A DNA stretch of 64,000 nt from Dryas octopetala. Its lineage: Eukaryota > Streptophyta > Magnoliopsida > Rosales > Rosaceae. Shown here piece by piece: positions 22,701 through 33,651 of this stretch. The notes under the pieces were generated by a model. The model made no database searches. It saw nothing but the letters and a program-made list of their open reading frames with translations, and was not told where the DNA came from. Each line of letters opens with the position of its first letter. The first letter of the stretch is position 1. The stretch is from NCBI GenBank assembly GCA_963921425.1, contig OY992833.1, positions 32,660,698-32,724,697 of the forward strand. The letters run 5' to 3'. The position numbers and the translations under genes are program-made.

Positions 22701-25700
22701 CAGGTGAGAAATTATCACGTAATGCACGGACAGTAAATGCATTAATCAGAACTCTTTTCCTTGTCTGCATTTAGATATGAACCATCAGTTGACATCTTAA
22801 AAAAGTAAAAATCTTATCAAAATCTGTTGACAAATTACCACCAAATGATCAATAGACCCATGTATTACTTAAGAGAAGATCAACAAAATTAGAAAGTTTG
22901 CATATCCAATAAGCAGTTTGAGTGATTCAAAGATGCATATGAAACAGTAGATGTGGCAACTTGATGATACTAACCCCTTCATTCAGATGGCTTGCAATGT
23001 TCCCTAGTAATATAGTGGTGTTTGTTCTAATTGCTGGTTCTTCATCAACCTGCAAGACAAAGAAATTAAACAGATAAAAGAAGAAAAATAAGAGGCAAAC
23101 AATGGCTATATTCTAGTTTCCAAGCACCGTGCTCACCAAAAAAAAAAAAAATAATAATAAATGAAAACATGAAGAAACATGATGTGATAATCTACATTAC
23201 AAACATTATATTGAATGCTAAGTCAGGGGTGTTAATTCAGAAGTTAAAGTCATACCTGTAATTTTGAAAGATACTTCAACAACGACCCTGAAATGGTACG
23301 TTGAGAAAGCTACAAAGTAGAGAGACAAACCTATTAGAAAAAGGACAATCACATAATTTGACACTTTAGAGTGATAGAATGACCTCTTACACTCAAACAA
23401 AAACAGGTATAAAATTATCCAACAAGAAGAAGATTTGAGATGAAAACATTAAATGGATAAGCAGACTGAACTGTCACAACAAAAAAACGCAGTACAATGT
23501 AAAACACAGCAATTCATCAAAAGCCTATGATGGATTGAGCTTGCCTTTAGGCATAGTTCGCGGTTTAAATAAAAGCATTGTTGAAAGCTGTTGCACAACT
23601 CCAACTCTAGATCTCATGAAGTATGTTCTTGTTCTATATATTCTCCCTCCTTCCTTTTAAATCCTAAAAAAACCAAATGCTTTAGCCCCTTTCAACTATG
23701 CATGATTACACACTTCCACATCTAATGGCTATGGTCAAGGTGTCCCATGCTTGAACCCACTGTGTAGCCAATAAATGACATATTTAAAGCCAACCAAGCT
23801 TGGTGACCCCAACTCTAGAATTCATGAAGTATGTTCATGTCCTTGTTCTATCTATTCTCCCAAGCCTAAACAAAACAAATGATATTAACCCCTTCCAACT
23901 CACATGAGAGGTCACAACCTCCACAGTTCCACATCAAAGGGATATATTTAAGGTGTCCCATGTCTGAAGCCCTTGTGTAGCAATCAATTTGACATCTATA
24001 CTATTATATAAAGCCAACAACTGAGTTTGGTGACCCCCACTTGAATCTCTGAAAAAATCTCTTCCAAAGAAACCAGCTTAAAAGTCTTCAGACATTTTTA
24101 ACACCAAATATTCCAAAAACTATGTCAAGGCTGAGCCTTCTAAGTCCAACCACTCACAAGCAAATGAACTTAGACAAGGAATAGTGCAAGCATATATTTT
24201 ATGTGAGGAAAGGTCTGTGGCTAAATATCAAAGTCCAAAATGCCACACCATCAGGGACATATAGATATCCAATTGAAATAGGATTCCAGAAAAGGTGGAC
24301 ATGGCATACTCTTTAAAATCTTATGGAGTAAATTAAAATAAATAAATAACATAAAACAATTGACCAGATGAACAAGAAGTAACTCATCAACACTAATTAC
24401 CCTACCTACCATGTTCCAAGATTCTAATAACATTAGCAGTGGCTTTCATAATATATATACATATATATATATATATGCACATCACACAAAGCATGCCACA
24501 AAGTAGGTATCCTACAACCATAAAACTGGGTGCACTAACCTTGGGAGCTAGAACGAGCATCGACTTAAGAGTCAGTTCCCGGAGAAAAGCAGATGTGTCA
24601 GAGAACCCGGTAGCAACGTGGGGGTAAACCTAATTCCAAACATCACATGTAATTTTAGAATTTAGAAACTAGTACTGAATCGATGCAAGACTACCAAGAT
24701 TTGCTACAGAATGCAACTAGAATTTTCTTGATTAAAAAGAAATAGTTAATCATTGACTTCATACTTGCTCATCAACAACTTGTGCCGATAATGATTCTCC
24801 AAATTGATCAATATGTTGCAAAAGACCAACTCGAATAGCTCGGTCATTGGAGGCAAACAGTTTCACAATTGCTGGCAACACCTAAATGTACAAGCAAGAA
24901 TTATACCCAGGTCAGGTTATTACAACGCTAAAAAATAAGATCAAAAGAACCATAAGAAACAAAAGACAAAAAAAGTCCACACTTCAAGAGAATTTAACAC
25001 AAAATACAAGATTCATAACATATAAGGTCAATGCAGAAGTACTGAAACGGTATGACCTTCACGCTGAATTCTTCGGTTGAAAGCCAGGACCCCATTTTCA
25101 ACAATGCAGTCAAAGCAGGTGCAGCAGCTGAACCAAATTCAAGGGCAGAAGCTAATAAAGGAAGTAACTGTAGAAACCAGGAGGTAAGATTACAAATTAA
25201 TATTAAAAAGGTTGATTATACATATCAAGTAGAAAAAAAAAAATCATAAATAGTTCCGAAAACTCACACCTTTTTCAGGACAATCTGGCGAGGTAGCTGC
25301 TCTGCTAAATTTGGAAGCTTGCGGAAGAAGGTATCCTTCTCAACACTATCTTTCAAATTTAGAATTTCCATGAAATGTATTGTATCCACCAACTTGTTTT
25401 GGAAATATTCTGCCAATCCATTTTTTGCAACACTTAGGAGAATAATAAGAAATTAAACTAACAAAGAAAAGACTGATATAGTTGTTTCCTAGTACCTAGA
25501 CATAATTATATTCCCAAAAAAAAAAACATTAAAAAAACCCAAAATTCAGAAAAAATGTATTAAACATGCACACACAGAACCATAGAGGATAATCCAGTAG
25601 GGAACTAACAGGTGCAAATAATAGACTGTCAAATGCCAGTAAATCCTTGAACTATGAAAACAATTAACTCAGGTAAAGAAAGAAAGATCACCACTATTTT

Positions 25701-28176
25701 CTATAAGCTTCGATGTATTCAACCTACGAGAGGGCATGGAACTCAATAGCCGCTGATAATCTGGAAGTAGAGACTGTGAGACAAGAAAATAGAGAGATGC
25801 AAATGAAAATGAAATCTTTAAAAGGATTAAGGCCGAGGAAACTAACACATTTTAGACACTTATAAAATATTCAGTTAATATTGTAGTGTATAAGAGAAAT
25901 TAGAAAGAATAAGGTTATCAATGACTTGAAAATTAAAGGCTAACCTTTGGAATAGAAGCAGTGTTACGCAACTCCTCAGTTTTGCTCAACTTCAGACCAG
26001 AGAAGAGCTCATAGATAAGGCAGCCTATCAATTTCAATGAAAAATTTAGATTCTTAAGGGATGCTTATAATTCACAATTTTAGCAACAAAATATGACATA
26101 TTCAACAGCTAAAAAAGCAGTAAATTAGTATAAATGACTCAGTAGAATTTTTCTTTCACAAGAAACATAATAACTTAATTAATATAAACTAATCAGCAGT
26201 AGATCAAGAGTGGACCAGCAGTCACTGAAAATACAACCAAAACCAATACAACAACACTAACTGTACAATATCAGCATTACATCAGACAACATAAAACCTT
26301 AGAAAACTAACAGCTGAGTTAAGAACAGCAGCCCTCCAATCCATGTTAAGATTAAAAAAAAAAACTAAAGGAATATATCTAAATCCATTAAATACCAAAG
26401 TCCATAGCGATGACCAAATTTGACCCCATCACACAGAAAATCCACACCCTTCCCACTAAGCAACTGAAAAATTTGCAATGAAGCAACCCAAGAAATTTCC
26501 ATTTGCCAACAGATTACAAATCCACAAAACTTTAGCATTTCTCTCTCCACCAAAAGCACAAAATTTCTCCATAAATAGAGATGCACAAGAACATGGGATC
26601 ACCCAACTCAACCTTGCTTCCCAAAACAACTTATATCACATGGGACAAAAAACTCATATCCACAAACAGACCAGACCACTAGAGACTTACCTAATCCCCA
26701 AGAATCAATGGACCATGGTGGAGACTTTCTGATTGCAGCCCAATCGGACTTCACCAACTCCATCGGTTTGTATTGTGCTCCAACAAGCCAGGCGTATTGC
26801 TGAAGGCAAATAAGAATTAGTGAAAAACATACCCCACTTCCGACTATTCCTAAGCATTTTTCACAATAAATATCTACAAGAAAATATCTTATAGGGGAAA
26901 CAAGCACCATTTCATCCATCCATCATTACTGCAAGAAAAAAAAAATTTTAACTAAGAGTAGAAAAGTAAGCCCTCCCACTTAGGTCAAGCTAGGTAAAAT
27001 CTGAAAACTTAATGTACAATAGTCCAGTTTAACATTGTCCTTTCTAAAAATTGAGACTGCACAGTGAAAGTACAACCTTCAAGAATTGATCATGGAGACA
27101 ATGTCAATATAATTAAGCAGAGGATGTGAGTCAATTAAGAGGGAGCAGGCTTTAGAGTGATGGATCACATTGGAAGACATGCTTACCAGCATTGGTCCAG
27201 CAGAAGCCTCATTGCTGCCATCAAACTCGGATAGAACATCAAAAGCATGCAGCTTCCAGTCCAAAGTTTGAGTTACAACAACACTGGCCAAGCAAACGTT
27301 GGCATGAACCTGTAGTAGCCAAAGCTTGTGAAACAGTATAACTATGACTGGAAATGATATGCCTATAATATCGGTTACGAAAACTTACAAGTTTACAATC
27401 ATTATTTAAGAAGCTGACAGCTTTAGCTATCTGGTGCAGTCCCCATGCGAAATACTCATCTCTGACATCAAAATCAAAATCACAATGTAAGCGACCAGAA
27501 ATTCAGGATCGGGTCCTCAAAAAAATATAATATAGGATATCGGATGCCGTTTTTGAACAAGGAAATTATATATGCAAGAGAGCAGGAGAGCAGATTGTTG
27601 ATGTTTATACCTTTGGATACCTTGTAAACTGAGTTCCTTGATCTTTTCGGAGAGTGGCATAACAGGCTCGGTGACAATATAGATAGTGTGCTTGGTGGAA
27701 GAAGCATCCACAATTTCAGCCTCAGTACTATGAAGAAAGGCTAAGATATTTGGATGTCTGACCTGAATTGCATATTTGCATATGAATCATGATGGTGTGA
27801 AACACAAGCAAGCAAGTGTGAATGAATGGTAATGAAGACGTGAAAGCAAGACTTACAGTACGGAGACGCTTGACACCATTGCGGGCAGCGGCCAAATGAC
27901 CATCCTGAGCACTACTCCCAGATATAGAAAATATAGACACCGGAGCCCCATCGTCCTGAAAACCCACACTTGAGATCCACTCATCCACATACACAGCCAC
28001 ACAGGTAATGAAATTCGAAAAAACACAGACAAAGAGAGAACGTGACCGACCTTGGAGGTGCCCCGGAAGTGAGTCCAAGAGCCCCAAGCAGAGGGATAGG
28101 CTTCGCCGATGTTGTAGGGTAGATCTTTGGGTCCAGTCCCAGATCCACCCACGACTCCCTTCAAGAATCTGAGCAT
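19778..28176 (-). CDS. CTEXP: SCY1-like pseudokinase with HEAT repeats (CTEXP/SCYL1 type)
   Basis: Twenty-one exons join in frame to 799 aa, matching the Arabidopsis At2g40730 length I recall. Exons: 28051-28176, 27857-27955, 27611-27762, 27389-27461, 27187-27309, 26691-26799, 25945-26024, 25692-25773, 25270-25409, 25057-25167, 24765-24881, 24540-24629, 23256-23309, 22975-23049, 22689-22764, 22440-22539, 21734-21803, 21145-21218, 20836-20945, 20145-20402, 19778-20058. Residues about 25-300 are kinase-like but lack HRD (KLVHANVCLASVVV) and DFG (LHAFDVLSE), so it is a pseudokinase. HEAT-type helices follow (about 330-560). The tail has acidic-aromatic repeats (DGWGELENG, DGWDDIEP, DDDLWGSIAAP, DDDPWAAIAAP). 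Yeast Cex1/SCYL1 relatives act in cytosolic tRNA export and COPI trafficking. The kinase start MLRFLKGVVGG is typical of the family. Confidence 0.93.
21931..22190. repeat. Tandem duplication of about 135 bp in a CTEXP intron
   Basis: Two adjacent diverged copies share AAATTTC/TTTTATTTTCCCCCTTACAGCC, CCCATACACTTT and CAACAAAGAAACCACTTGAA. The copies start near 21931 and 22066. They lie in the intron between the exons at 22440-22539 and 21734-21803. Confidence 0.6.
22193..22358. mobile_element. Small MITE with 28-bp imperfect terminal inverted repeats
   Basis: The left end (22193-22220, ending ACTATTATCC) and right end (22331-22358, starting GGATAATAGT) are inverted repeats with about seven mismatches. 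The element is 166 bp, without coding capacity, in an intron of the SCY1-like gene. An extra copy of the right end sequence (ATAATAGTTTGTATCTCTAG) lies at 22411-22430, next to the donor of the exon ending at 22440. Confidence 0.5.
23601..24035. repeat. Tandem duplication of about 208 bp in a CTEXP intron
   Basis: Copies begin at 23601 and 23809 with CCAACTCTAG and share ATGAAGTATGTTC, TTCTATNTATTCTCCC, GGTGTCCCATG and TGTGTAGC. They are diverged and non-coding, within the 1.2-kb intron 23310-24539. Confidence 0.55.
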
Positions 28177-29018
28177 CGCTGGAAACGGCGTCGTGTAGGG
28201 TCCAAGAGTATCAATCAGTTAGATCCTATGCTATGCTATGATATCACACTCTTTCCCTCTCATTCGCCGGTCCTCTTCCAGTCCTCCTCCTCCTCCTCCT
28301 CCTCCTCTTGTCTTGTCTTAAACGTTGCTTTTTTTATTTTTCATTTTTTTTCCAAATCCCGATCGGAATGGATTGGATCGTGGCTTGGGCTTGGGCTTCC
28401 TTGATCCGGAACCAATATAATAACCGGCCTTATGCTTATAGACTTATAGTTTAGCCATTATTATTAGATTAATTAATTAATTATTAGATTAGCTTTGCCA
28501 AATTTGATTTGGCATATAATATTAATTACTGCTACGGTGCTACCTATTCGGATTCCAGTATTCCTGCTGCTGGGATAATTAATTTTTGCATAAATAATAA
28601 ATTAATAATAATATTATAATATTGTGAAATTGCCTCTGCGATACCTTAAAACCTCAGGTCACCCGTTCTAAAGTCTGAAGTAAAGGGAAACATTGAATCA
28701 TATGATGCAAAAAAAGAAAAAGGAAAAGCACATTAATTAATTAATAAATAAATAAATAAAGCATCGAGCAGAAAGACAAAGAATTAAAAGAGAAGTGGTG
28801 TTTTATGGAATTGTCATATTGGTAATTGGCGCATTGGTAGGCAAGCAGATCCACCACAACTTCCCGACTCTCCAACGACACCTTGAATTTGGTAGTGAGT
28901 CCACAGTCCGTCCACCCTCTCTCACTCCCGAGTCTTCTCCTTCTCTTGAGGGTTTAGAATTCAATTCAGAGTTGAAAGAATTGTCATTGTTCAAATCAAA
29001 TCTTGAAATCTAGAGTAA
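28177..29018. promoter_or_regulatory. Shared divergent promoter region of CTEXP and the EF-hand gene
   Basis: 842 bp separate the two starts. Next to CTEXP there is a (CCT)n run at about 28285-28305, which would lie in its leader. The centre is very AT-rich with TTAATTAA repeats (28470-28490, 28735-28760). A 5' leader for the EF-hand gene lies from about 28790. There is no gene inside; the overlapping ORFs at 28795-29013 are leader sequence. Confidence 0.5.
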
Positions 29019-32000
29019 ATGGGCAAGGCCTCAGTGATCATCTACATAGCCTTAGCAGTCCTGCTCTTGTTCCTCATCTCCCACTCCCCCAAGAAACCCG
29101 CAAACCACCGCCACCGCCGCCTCAAGCTCCGCTCCAACTTCACCTTCTCTCCTCCTCTCCTCCACCATTCCCACCATGACCCCATCCCCTTCGACCCTCT
29201 CGTCGCCGACATCGAGCGCCGTCGTGAGGACCGCAAGTGGGAGCAGCAGCACTTGGATCACTTCGCCTCCAATGACTCCGCCCCCGCTGCCCAGTCCCAG
29301 CCCGAGTGGGAGGACTTCATGGACGCCGAGGATTACTTGAATGACGAGGACAGGTTCAACGTCACCAACAGGTTGCTCTTGTTGTTTCCCAAGGTTGATG
29401 TGGGCCCCGCGGATGGCTTCATCACTGAGGACGAGTTGACTCACTGGAACTTGAACCAGGCCCAGAGGGAAGTCATGCATAGGACTCAAAGGGATATGGA
29501 GCTTCATGACAAGAATCGTGACGGCTTCGTTTCCTTTGCCGAGTATCAGCCCCCAAGTTGGGTTCAGAATGCAGGTACCCAACACATGTCTTTGCCTCTT
29601 TTCTTTCCTGTCTTTGTACATTGCATGCAACGATTTTTTGGTTATTGCTCATGCTTTTCTTCAATAAATGTTATTTCATTTGATTAGCTTTCATGCTGAA
29701 TTTTTAATCTGTGGTAAGTATGTGGAATTGGTAGTGTCATTATGTCCTATGTTCGTAGAGTATCAATGGATGAGAAGAAAGTTGTATCTGATAAAAGGAA
29801 CTTATGTCTTTGTTTGCCCTGATCAGGCCATCTTCAACTTGTTTTTATGTGATTTCTCCTGGTTCCTGATTTCTTTTCCATCTACCAGATAACAATTCAT
29901 TTGGCTATGATATGGGTTGGTGGAAAGAGGAGCATTTTAATGCATCAGATGCAGATGGAGATGGTCTTCTTAATATAACTGAGTTCAATGAGTGAGCTTC
30001 TGCTTGTTTATCAACTTTCTTTTACATACAATATTCTTCATTACCTTCTTCAAATTGTTGTTGATGCTTTTTTTCTTCATGATTTTCTAGCTTTCTACAC
30101 CCAGCTGACAGCAAAAACCCAAAGTTACTTCACTGGTTGTGCAAGGAGGAAGTAAGGTAATATTAATTTCATCAATTCCTCTTCTCTAAAATTCTAGTTT
30201 GTTGTATCTATGCAACCCATATGGGCCATATCTGGTTGTGCATGAACTTTGTATATAGGTACCATGGACCATGGCAAGGAAATTTTGAAGTAACTTGATT
30301 GTAATTTTCCTCTTGCTTCAACTCTCAAAACTTTATGTTCTCTGTGGATTAAAAAGATCTACTGACAAGTCTAACATGGGCACCAGTTGATTGTTGATTC
30401 AATTTAAGTGACTTTTTCTATAGATTAATATCTTTTTCATCAAGTTTCCCTCGTACATCATCTTATTTGTAATTGCGCTTGATGTCATTCTGACGCGGTT
30501 GCCTAGCTTTTCTAATTGTTGTCTTGCTCTTTGCTTCTTTAGGGAAAGGGATACTGACAAAGATGAAAAGATTAACTTCAAAGAATTCTTCCACGGCCTC
30601 TTTGATTTGGTGAGAAACTATGATGAAGAAAATCACAATTCCTCACATCAGTTTGATGATTCAATGGAGGCCCCAGCTAGAAATATTTTTGCTCAGCTTG
30701 ACAAAGATGGTGACGGGTACTGGTTAAGCTGCTTTTATTATGTATTATTATTCAGAGCTACTTAAGGTTTCCTTTTCACTATTGTTTACTTGTTTTTCAC
30801 TTTGTTTTTATCCATAGATATTTATCCGATGTAGAATTACTTCCTATTATTGGAAAGATACATCCATCAGAACATTACTATGCGAAACAGCAGGCAGATT
30901 ACATCATATCACAGGTATTCATTTTAAAATGAAAGTATATTCTTTCTTAATTTTAAGGGATCTATCAACTTGTGTTTCCTATTTCATTTAGATGCGCACT
31001 TAATTCATATGAACATTGATCTAGTAACCTTACATTTTTTTATTGAGGAAATTAACATGAATTTAAGTTTTAGTCACTTTCCATGTAAGGTTGACTCATT
31101 ACTGTGCAGCAGGGGCTTCATTTCCTTGGTTATTAAGATGAGTTAGTCATTTCAAAACAATAAAGGCTTGTGAAGTTACACATAGCTGAAAGTGTTAAAA
31201 ATTGAATGACCTTCTTTAGTTAATTTGTATTTGTTTTTTCTTGCATCTTCAAGTGTCAAAATTTTGTTGATTTATCTTGCAAACTATGTTATATTCAAAG
31301 CTTAAAGGAAGTTTATAATCTTAAAGACATTGAAGATCTATAGAGCTTTGAATTTGCTGGCAGTTTATAGATTGTGCACAGTTTGATTCTTTTATGTTGG
31401 TATTTGGATGGGCAATTCTTCTCTTCTTGGCATCATTGCATAGTAGATTTCTAACTTGTAACCTATAAGATGGGTAGCAGCTTATTAACCATGCAGTTGT
31501 TTGGAAACACTTTTAGTGATTGAGGGTTAGATAAGTTTTTGAAATAAGTATTTGAGGCAGAGTTTGGCTTACAATGCCTCAGTTTGTTAAACTATCATGG
31601 GCTAGGCTTATGCACAGCCAAAGTCTTAGCTTTCTTTTGTCACTAAATTCCTTTAGGGATAGAATGCAGATGCAGAATTGTAGCTGAGACATTGAGAAAT
31701 TAGCAGATGAAGTTCCACAATGTGGTTCCTTTAAATTTGGGTGTCGCATAAGGAAGCTTGGAATGGTAGGAAATGGTTGATGTTTCCTTTTTTCTTCTTT
31801 TTTTTTATTAAGAGTAGGAAATGGTTGATGAAGTACTATTTATCGTACATCTCCTGTGTGTGGATTGTGGAAGAATGATTTTTGTTGGGGATGATTATCA
31901 CATAGATTCTACAATCATAAGAAAATTGCAATTCGTTAGAGCTCTTGTTGTGCTTTTATGAATGATTAATTCTAAAGATTGTGTTCATTTTATTATGACA

Positions 32001-32128
32001 TGCAGGCAGATACGGATAAAGATGGGCGACTAACACTGGCAGAGATGATTGAGAACCCATATGTATTTTACAGCGCTATTTTCAATGACGATGATGAAGA
32101 CTATGATTTCCATGATGAGTTCCGTTGA
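29019..32128 (+). CDS. Reticulocalbin/calumenin-like protein with six EF hands
   Basis: Six exons (29019-29574, 29889-29991, 30091-30156, 30543-30716, 30818-30914, 32006-32128) join to 372 aa. Residues about 5-22 (IIYIALAVLLLFLISHS) are a signal peptide or signal anchor, followed by a basic stretch. Six EF-hand loops are visible: DVGPADGFITEDEL, DKNRDGFVSFAEY, DADGDGLLNITEF, DTDKDEKINFKEF, DKDGDGYLSDVEL and DTDKDGRLTLAEM. Most keep the calcium-coordinating Asp/Glu positions. This is the CREC (reticulocalbin/calumenin) class, which binds calcium with low affinity in the secretory pathway. It ends HDEFR, that is, the animal calumenin HDEF signal plus one residue. Arabidopsis At5g08580/At4g27790 are likely orthologues from memory. 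Confidence 0.92.
31767..31830. mobile_element. 32-bp T-rich insertion flanked by 16-bp direct repeats
   Basis: TAGGAAATGGTTGATG occurs at 31767-31782 and exactly again at 31815-31830. The 32 bases between are T-rich and end TTTATTAAGAG, so the transcript strand is minus (CTCTTAATAAA-A(n)). It lies in the last intron of the EF-hand gene. The tag resembles the insertion at 7723-7774. Confidence 0.55.
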
Positions 32129-32683
32129 TGTCATTACTGCCTCTCCCTGCCTTGTTGTTTTAATGAGTATGAAAGAGATTGATTCTACATTTCTACCTCA
32201 ACTCAACAGGGTTTGGTGCCCTTCAAAAATACCCTCCATGTTGCATGGCTGGGTTGCTTATCCTTCTTCCTTATTCAGAATGAGGAGGCCCAATTTGAAG
32301 AGTAATTTATAGGATGATTTTCATCTACTTGTCAATTTTCATACATGTAATATACTATAAAATATATTATGATTGTTATTTATTGGTAGGTTAGTTCAAT
32401 TATCAGTTCTGGGAATTTTATAATATTTTTTATAGTTGTTATTTGGTTTCCTGGTTTCTTTCTTGATGAACAAAGAAAGAAGAATTCCGGCAAAAAAGAG
32501 AGAGAAAAAAGAATATTACTGAAAACTCAATTGGATTGTTGTAGAACTTATGAAAAGGGAAAGGCAGGAAAACTCAAAAATTATGGATGAAACAGCACAA
32601 ACTGTAAACTAAAATGTTGGAAAAGCAACCACACACGTTAAACGCCTATTTACCATTCTGTCCATTCCCTTCCCAGTGTATCG
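32129..32683. other. Intergenic between convergent genes
   Basis: 3' UTRs of the EF-hand gene (+) and of the small acidic-protein gene (-). The ORF at 32049-32312 is out of frame with the EF-hand exon and runs into its 3' UTR. Nothing else is seen. Confidence 0.6.
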
Positions 32684-33166
32684 TTAATGGTCGTCGTCAT
32701 CGGAGGGTGGAGAAGGGTCGAGACGAGCGGCGTCCTTGGCCCACCGTAACAACTTTTCAACTTCATCATCTTCATCATCTTCATCGTGATCGCAGAGGGC
32801 ATCGATGGTAGAAGAAGAGGAGGACTCCATCGGCAGTGAGGACTTGAGAGCGGCGAATCTGGTGGAGAGGTCGTCACCAAGGACGGCCTTCAGTTCATCG
32901 TCCACTTCCAATTTAATGGAGGATGTCGAATCAGAGTTGGATTTGGAGGCAGTGCTAGTGGCAGTGGCAGTGGCAGCTCCTCCTCCAGTTTTGGGTTTGA
33001 CTTTGAGGGCCTGCAATCGGCGGTGGATATCGGCGTCGAGAGACGCACCGGATAAGTGGTGGGAGTCGAGAGACAGCTTCAGGAGCATATCGTCCTCTGC
33101 TGCTTGCAGCAACTCCTCAACTTCATCCTTCTCTGCTTTCTTCGTCTTCCTATTCATCTCTCTCAC
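32684..33166 (-). CDS. Small acidic plant protein of unknown function, intronless
   Basis: A single exon encodes 160 aa (a second in-frame ATG is three codons on). The N-terminus is basic (MREMNRKTKKAEKDE), then comes VEELLQAAEDDMLLKLSLDSH. Two similar leucine-rich motifs follow: DADIHRRLQALK (about 45-56) and GDDLSTRFAALK (about 97-108), separated by an Ala/Thr/Ser-rich low-complexity linker. The C-terminus is highly acidic (CDHDEDDEDDEVEKLLRWAK) and ends PPSDDDDH. I recognise similar plant proteins by the WAKDAARLDPSPPSDD ending, but know no function. The paired RLxALK motifs and the ending resemble parts of ANCHR/ZFYVE19-type ESCRT-linked proteins; this is only a guess. Codon usage and frame look genuinely coding. 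Confidence 0.75.
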   Translation of the reverse strand: MREMNRKTKKAEKDEVEELLQAAEDDMLLKLSLDSHHLSGASLDADIHRRLQALKVKPKTGGGAATATATSTASKSNSDSTSSIKLEVDDELKAVLGDDLSTRFAALKSSLPMESSSSSTIDALCDHDEDDEDDEVEKLLRWAKDAARLDPSPPSDDDDH

Positions 33167-33651
33167 ACTCTCTTCGCTTCTCCTCAGTCCTCCCTCAAAT
33201 TCAATTCAAAGCCCGTATTGCCACTTACCACACCACACGCACCTTTATTGCCACAAAATCCTTGACTTTGCATTTTAAAAATTTCACAAACTGACATGTT
33301 TTTTACTTTTATATATATATATAGATAGATACCAAATATGCCAATTACCAAATGCCCCACCTTGTATGATCACACCTTTAATATGACAAATATTTTTTAT
33401 TTCCATTATCGTCAAGTTCTGCAACTTGAGTAAAAACATCTTCAAACTGCCAGATCAGTTAATACAAATCCTAGAGCTTTGCAAGCAGCTGAAGTTCTGC
33501 CCGCAAAAAATATCGCAATACTCAGTAGTCAATACAATGAATTTCCTTCATCTTCAAAGGGAAAAGAAAATAAAAATACAAAAACAGAATACCCGCAATA
33601 GTAATTTTGACCTCATATAAAATTTCTAGTACAGCTTTGCAGCCTATGTAT
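33167..33651. other. Intergenic: promoter of the small gene and 3' UTR of TOM40
   Basis: It contains a CT-rich leader (minus-strand gene) and a (TA)n run near 33310-33322, then the TOM40 3' UTR. No gene is seen. Confidence 0.5.

Noticed and set aside
29052-29630. 192-codon ORF antisense to the EF-hand gene's first exon
   Set aside because: It is a shadow of the GC-rich exon; the sense frame has clear EF hands and a signal anchor.
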